The translations under genes were made by a program, and so were the position numbers. From NCBI RefSeq assembly GCF_010389155.1, contig NC_057767.1, positions 24,439,723 through 24,503,722 of the forward strand: DNA of 64,000 nt. The letters run 5' to 3'. Below, in pieces: positions 58,901 through 64,000 of the stretch. This stretch comes from Erigeron canadensis (taxonomy: Eukaryota > Streptophyta > Magnoliopsida > Asterales > Asteraceae). The notes under the pieces were generated by a model. It saw nothing but the letters and a program-made list of their open reading frames with translations. It did no database searches and had not been told where the DNA came from. How positions within the stretch are numbered: position 1 is the stretch's first letter; the number at the start of each line of letters is the position of its first letter.

Positions 58901-60790
58901 ATTTTATTTCATATTTTATGGACAAATCATGTGATGAAGGTGATGAATTTATATTTGTGTTCTTGTGATTTCGGTTAGTGACTTTTATGCATTGTTTGGT
59001 CTTGAATTCTTATAAAATCCTTATTTCTTATACTAACTTCATAAATCCCAGATTATTAACATGTATTTAATCATCAAATTATATATATGAAATCATCAAT
59101 TAAATACCCATCTCAAATCTCAAATCAAAACAACTTAAACTAGTGCAAATCCAAGCATGCATGTAATCATCTCATCATTTTAACAACAAATCTTTATCCA
59201 ACTTCAATTCAACAACTTAAAAACATATTTTTATGAAAAACTCCAGAAATATATTCATCAAGATATATAAAAATATGACCATATTTCAAAGGAAAAATCA
59301 CTTTAAAAGTTATTTAATCTATAACAACACTTTTGGGTCTTAAACTTGTTGAATCCTTGAATCTTTTCTTTAGATCTTGACATGCAATATCATGAAAGAA
59401 AAGATTCTATCAACTTGCCCTCATCAAGTGTATATTCAAAAGAAAACTTGAAGATTCATAAAGAAAACATGAGTTTTTGATAAAACCTTTAAGCATAAAC
59501 ATAAGCAAGATTTAATCTAGTGAAAGGAGGGAAGATTATACCCTTGAAGAACACTTTTTGATGATGAGAATATGCAGATTTTCGTGACCCTTAATGCCTC
59601 CAACAACCCTTGTTTCAACCTTAATATAACCCTTAAACTATGCTTGAATTAATCCTTTGTTAATCTAGCCTATAACCCTTATTATTAATATGTGTTTAGA
59701 TGGATTTTTCTTCCTTTATCTTCCTTGAGGGCTGCCAAAAATGAAGAGAGAAAGAGAGGAGAGAAAGTAGTTGTTTGAGTGTAAGAATGTGTTTGTGTGT
59801 GTGTTGGAAGAATAAGTGTTGAAGTGTTAATTGTATGGGGAGTATAAGGGAGGATGAATTTTGATTGGAGGTGTTATATGGGGAGTGGGGAGGGCTGGCC
59901 ATCAAGGGGGTTTTGAAGGGATTTTCTTATTTTTTTGTATAAAATAGTGTATATATTTGTAGTGTAAGTATAGGTTAAGTGGGTATTTATTTTGTAAGTG
60001 TTATGTTAGTTAAATGTAGGTAATTAGTTGTTTTGGTTAAAAAATATATAAGTGTATGTATGTGTCATGTATATATGTATGTATGGATATATTCTTGTAT
60101 TTTTAGTTGGTTACATAAGCTATTAGTTGTAAACTTGTATTTATTTTTAAGCATATATATATACTTACTCATTATTTAAGCACTTTATGTACATATAACT
60201 TACAAATATTTTCGAGATGAAAATTTTTATTTTCATGGCCATATTTACTTAAATTTGGTTTGGTGTTTAATTTGTTGGACAATTTATAGGAAATTTGGAT
60301 TGTTATCTCAACTTGTGAGTCTTACATTATTGTTTATATAACTTAATTGGTTAACAATAAAAATTTTTGTTCAAAGGTATTTTATGAAGTTCATTTAAAA
60401 CTAGTTTATTGCTTGAGATTATCTCGAATGATTCTAGTTATTGTTTATGACATTTCTAAGGCATTTCACCGTACTAGAGGGCAATTGTCAATATGCCTAA
60501 ATGTCTAGAAGGTCAATTTCCCTAACAAACCTCTAGGGATAGATACCTAGATAAACATAAGTACGTTGTCTTAGTCGGAAAATGAGGGTTGTCACAGGAA
60601 GGCGGTGGTGCCGGCAGTAGTCTTAGGGGGGAGATGGAAGGCGGTGCTGGAAGGGTCGGGTGTGTGTTACGATTAGTCAGAAATGGGGGAAAAAGATTAG
60701 CTTTATTTTTAAGTAAGAATATTTTTGGAAGAAAAAAAATGCTTAATGTCTTAATTCCTATTCTCTTTATAAGGGATTATAGATTATAGA
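55958..60790 (-). mobile_element. Helitron split by a solo LTR
   Basis: On the - strand it begins TCTATAATCTATAATCCCTT (60790) and ends ACCGCTGCAATGTGCGGGCA followed by ATAG at 55961-55958 before T. Flanks are A and T. Removing 56051-60596 and one GGAAG leaves about 280 bp with GGCGGTGTTGATGGCG-type ends like the other family members here. Confidence 0.7.
56051..60596 (+). mobile_element. Solo LTR, 4.5 kb (Gypsy-type)
   Basis: Starts TGTAACACCCCAACTAAGG and ends GAGGGTTGTCACA. Flanks 56046-56050 and 60597-60601 are both GGAAG. Like 52973-55804 it contains GTGTCAAC...GTTG-TGAGT--TAGGTTTT near its start, so the two are related. No coding domain was recognised; the 133-codon frame at 56419-56820 has no motif. 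Confidence 0.78.
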
Positions 60791-61875
60791 TAAGACTCAA
60801 CAATATGACTTGACTTAAAAAGTTCCTAATATGTTGCATGTCGAATGAGTTAATGGAATATGTGTTTGTAGGGAATAAAAACTTTCCAATGACATTTAAA
60901 TAAAAGTTCCTAATCATTGTCGCATCGTTTTTATTTATTTAAAAATCAAAAGTTAAGTAAAATATTATTGCATTAAATAAAAAAAAATACATTTAAATAA
61001 AATTAAATATTACACAAATAAAATATGTCAACGCCCACTATAATTTTTCTCGAGGTTCTAAATGTGTTCAATTAAAGTGTTGCGAAGTAGAGTACAACTC
61101 TTTCTCCGTATAAATAACTTTCAACAACTTTGTTCTTAGTCTTGAGGGGTTCTTTAAATTATATTTTGTATATTATAACTAAAGTTATTTATAACTATAA
61201 CATCAAATTGAATTAATAGATTTGACTCATAAATTAAAAGGACAATTGCCTTTAATAAAACGAAGAGTACGTGTTAGTAATTATAGGAAAAGACTTTAAC
61301 CTTGTTTTATTATATTGCTAGAATGATCTTCAATACAACGAGTCAATGATATGCTATAAACATTTACTAATAAACTAAAACAGGATTAAGGTATTCTTAA
61401 AAAGACATGTTTCACAACCTTTAAGCTACATGTGCCATCTTTAGTTATTTTTAATTCTATAACCTAATAATTAAAAATTCCGATGTATGTAAATTTCTTT
61501 TTAAAAGTTTATATTGATAGTTGATTTTCGTACATGAATGAATCTAAGAATGTTGGTAAATTTGTAGATAATAGTTATAATTATATATTAAATAAATAAA
61601 GAAATATTCATATACATGTATACTAATTAAATAATAATTTTTACTTATTTGCCAATAAATCCTTGATCGGCACGAGTCCTTTTAATTTATTTATTCTATT
61701 GAATTATTTTTTTAAATTGTATATAGTTCAATTCTCTAATTAAACTTATAATTAACCTGTAACTCTTGCCTTATATAGATACAAAACACGTTAAGACATT
61801 ATTTGATAGATCTTTTTCTCAATTTTTTTCCTCAATTTTTTCCACTTCTATTACTTATAATAAATTATGGATTTT
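60791..61875. other. Intergenic
   Basis: AT-rich; no gene or bounded repeat recognised. Confidence 0.5.
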
Positions 61876-62744
61876 GTTACACGAAGCTCTAAAGACTTTC
61901 GTTAAGGTACATGTTTGATCAAATAATCGCACTATGGCTCAACCGGAGGTGTGAGTTGGGTTGTGGGTGTTGAACGGCGATTCCGTTAAGGTCAGAGGGT
62001 CTAGATAACCGCTTTACGCCGGATGGTTTTTGTGGCTAAGTCGATTTGTTCGAGTTAGGGTTTTATTTAGCGTTTATTCGGAGGTCGAATAAACCGTGTG
62101 TTGGGGTTTTTAGTTTGTATTTGTGAATCCGTATGATCCTTGTGCCGTGAGGCTCCTCCTCTATTTATATAGAGGGTAGATAACTTGGAGAGGATGATAA
62201 GAGAATTAAGGAAGATATCTTCCTCTTTTGTAAATATCTTGTTTCCTTCTTGAGGAGATTTGTGGTAATCTTGTTACCAAGTTGTGTCCGAATATATCGG
62301 AGCCTCGATATATATTTAATAGGTTGTTTTACGGAATAGATCCATATCCGATATTTATTGTATATCTCATCGGAGCTCGGTATTTATTACCTTTGGAGCT
62401 CCGGGATGATTATGTTTAGCGGAGGCGGAGCTCCGTTATGGTTTACCTGTACGAAGATAACTTCGTTCTCTACTTCTGCTTCGGATACGGAGCTAGAGCT
62501 CCGTATAGGTATATCATCAAGCCCCCCAGTCTAAGGAAAAAGGCATTGACTGGCTGTTTTGTTAGACTTCAAAATATCTCGTGGGTCTAAAATGAAAAAT
62601 TAGGATAGCCAAGGGAAAATACCTTTCATTTACCTGCGAATCCGATCCGTCATTTCCCCAATCACCTCAATCTCTCTGCCCTAATTGCTTTCGCCATCTC
62701 CAGGTAACTTGAATCTTCTTTTGTGCTTTTTCTTTCGAATCATC
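61876..62744 (+). promoter_or_regulatory. Promoter and leader of transposon gene (possible LTR)
   Basis: Higher GC than the DNA to its left. It contains a TATA-like CTATTTATATAGAGG near 62160 and a cluster of GGAGCTC-type palindromes at 62371-62503. A leader exon seems to end CATCTCCAG before GTAACT at 62703. The TG at 61876 and CA near 62520 could mark an LTR, but no partner LTR is in view. Confidence 0.4.
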
Positions 62745-64000
62745 ATGGCAAAGGTGGGGCGTAGTGATCTTTCCCGTTATTACCCCTGAGGGATTACGGT
62801 GGTTTTGCATCACCTATTTGTCTGATTGTGATAAAACGGTTCAGTTACCGTCGTCTTGTCAGACTGTTGCAGACCCACCGCAGGGTTATGTGGGTTTGTA
62901 TGTTGCCCACGTGAGCCGGGGAAACATGAGATTCCCGTTGTCCCCTTTTTTTCTCGATGTCCTTAGCCACTATAACTGTCCGTTTTCTTATATGCATCCC
63001 AACGGCGTTGCCCGTATTATTGGTTTTGAGATCCTTTGTCGCGTTCTTGATGGTGAACCGACCGTGGATCTGTTTTCTGCCTGTTTTGATTTATGTGACG
63101 CTGGTGATTGGGTTATAATTCAAAAGAAACCTAAGGTTGAAATATTCCTTTCTGGTAGCACTGATGTACGTGGGTGGAAAAATGAGTTTTTGTTTATTGA
63201 GTGTTCCGTGATTCCCGAGGCTTATAAACCTTTTATTGCTGGTGAAAAGCCAACTAAGTTTAAGGAGGCCGCTCCCCCCATGCCCTTGAGTTACCTCTGT
63301 ACCATCGTCTTCTGCAGAATCCTGTCAAGTTGGATCGCTATCCTGACGTTGTTCTGCATCGGGCTAGTATTCTGAAGCAATGGCCCGAGGGAGTTGATTC
63401 CAGAATTTACGTTAGAGGCACCGGTAGTTTTCTATTTACTTTCCCCTTTACTTATTTAATCTCGGATTCACCTTTCTTATCATGTCTCTTTTGTCTTCTT
63501 CTCTCTTTTTTTTTTTGTAGAGTTTACGCTGGCTGAGTTTGTTAAGGGTCCATTGTTGGAGTGTCACCCTAGGGTTTCTGTGATTGCTGCGAATTTGTCA
63601 TATGTGGAGCCTATTGATCACGAGATTATGGATGTTGAGAGAGAGGTCCCTCCTGCCGCTATTCCTTTCAAGAAGAGGAAGGTTTCATCAAGGTCGTCTT
63701 CTAAGGCTGCAAAGGAAAGGGCGAAACCACAGTCTATTTTCGATACAATGCTGCTAGGTGAACTTCAGCCTGGTGAGTTGACTCTCAGTAAGTATTCCTT
63801 TATTATTATCTTCCTTTCTTCGGGGTTTGTTTATTGCTAATACTTTTACGTATCACAGATGTTCCTGAGCCTGATGTGGTGGAGAATGCTTTGCTTCACT
63901 TTGTTCCAGAAGATTGGATTCGGGAACTCATGGGCATGGATGCAGGGAACTTGCAGGCTTCTCACAACCAACTTGTGTATATGAGTACTTTGGTGGGGAC
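62745..64000 (+). pseudogene. Gypsy-type transposon protein (PF04195-like), 5' part, frameshifted
   Basis: The main frame (62764-63273) reads ITPEGLRWFC, DPPQGYVGLYV, NMRFPLSPFFLDVL, GFEILCRVLDGEPTVDLFSA and GWKNEFLFIE, matching the plant putative gypsy-type transposon domain (P-GY--LY, G--FRLP, F-C--L-I-PTV--F). At a run of six C (63274-63279) it must shift by one base to continue ALELPLYHRLLQNPVKLDRY up to a donor at 63424. Exon 63521-63787 (EFTLAEFVKGPLLE, then the basic, NLS-like KKRK) and exon 63859 onward continue in phase and run off the window. The ATG at 62745 opens MAKVGRSDLSRYYP but meets a stop and is also out of frame with the domain. Two frame breaks suggest a decayed copy; sequencing error in the C run is possible. 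Confidence 0.7.

Noticed and set aside
58633..58968. 111-codon open frame
   Set aside because: Also inside the LTR; no similarity recognised and no splice context.

Overview
This is nuclear DNA from a flowering plant, most likely a eudicot and possibly an asterid (that last point is only an impression from the repeat families). The evidence is small exons with GT-AG introns, long AT-rich spacers, and many plant transposon types: Helitrons, long-TIR Mutator-like elements, hAT and CACTA elements, Au-like SINEs, Copia and Gypsy LTR elements. There is no sign of bacterial or organellar organisation. Protein coding covers only a few kilobases of the 64 kb.

Left end (1-13,100): the last exon of a divergent SKP1-like gene (259-447, + strand); a decayed rhamnogalacturonate lyase relic (about 670-1290, - strand); then an intact 16-exon rhamnogalacturonate lyase gene (RGL-1, 2077-13056, - strand, 669 aa, with an N-terminal signal peptide). 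The second intron of RGL-1 is 7.1 kb long. It holds a Mutator-like element with a perfect 9-bp target duplication and a run of Helitron copies, one carrying an RPA-like OB-fold exon.

Middle (13,100-26,170): no host gene. This stretch is a nest of transposons: Helitrons on both strands, a hAT-type MITE, an antisense degenerate Copia provirus with both LTRs (16453-21663), and a Mutator-like element with GC-richer cargo (24899-25786).

26,171-35,349 (- strand): a second intact lyase gene (RGL-2, 15 coding exons, 643 aa). It is collinear with RGL-1 but has no visible signal peptide. Its introns hold two SINEs, a CACTA-like end and a 48-bp tandem repeat. The two intact genes and the relic are all on the - strand and form a tandem PL4-family cluster, which suggests one pectin-related enzyme copied locally and then split between secreted and leaderless forms.

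35,700-44,600: gene-free and repeat-rich, with two long palindromes (40021-40481 and 42297-42687) and two clear Helitrons. 44,623-47,863 (- strand): a five-exon gene for a TRAF-type zinc-finger protein with five C2HC units and a C-terminal membrane anchor.

48,000-61,900: a second long-TIR element with a GGT-rich minisatellite, an orphan 148-aa reading frame (52019-52465), and two very long solo LTRs (2.8 and 4.5 kb) with exact 5-bp target duplications. The larger LTR sits inside a Helitron. 61,900-64,000: promoter-like DNA and the 5' part of a Gypsy-type (PF04195-like) transposon gene that carries a frameshift and runs off the window.
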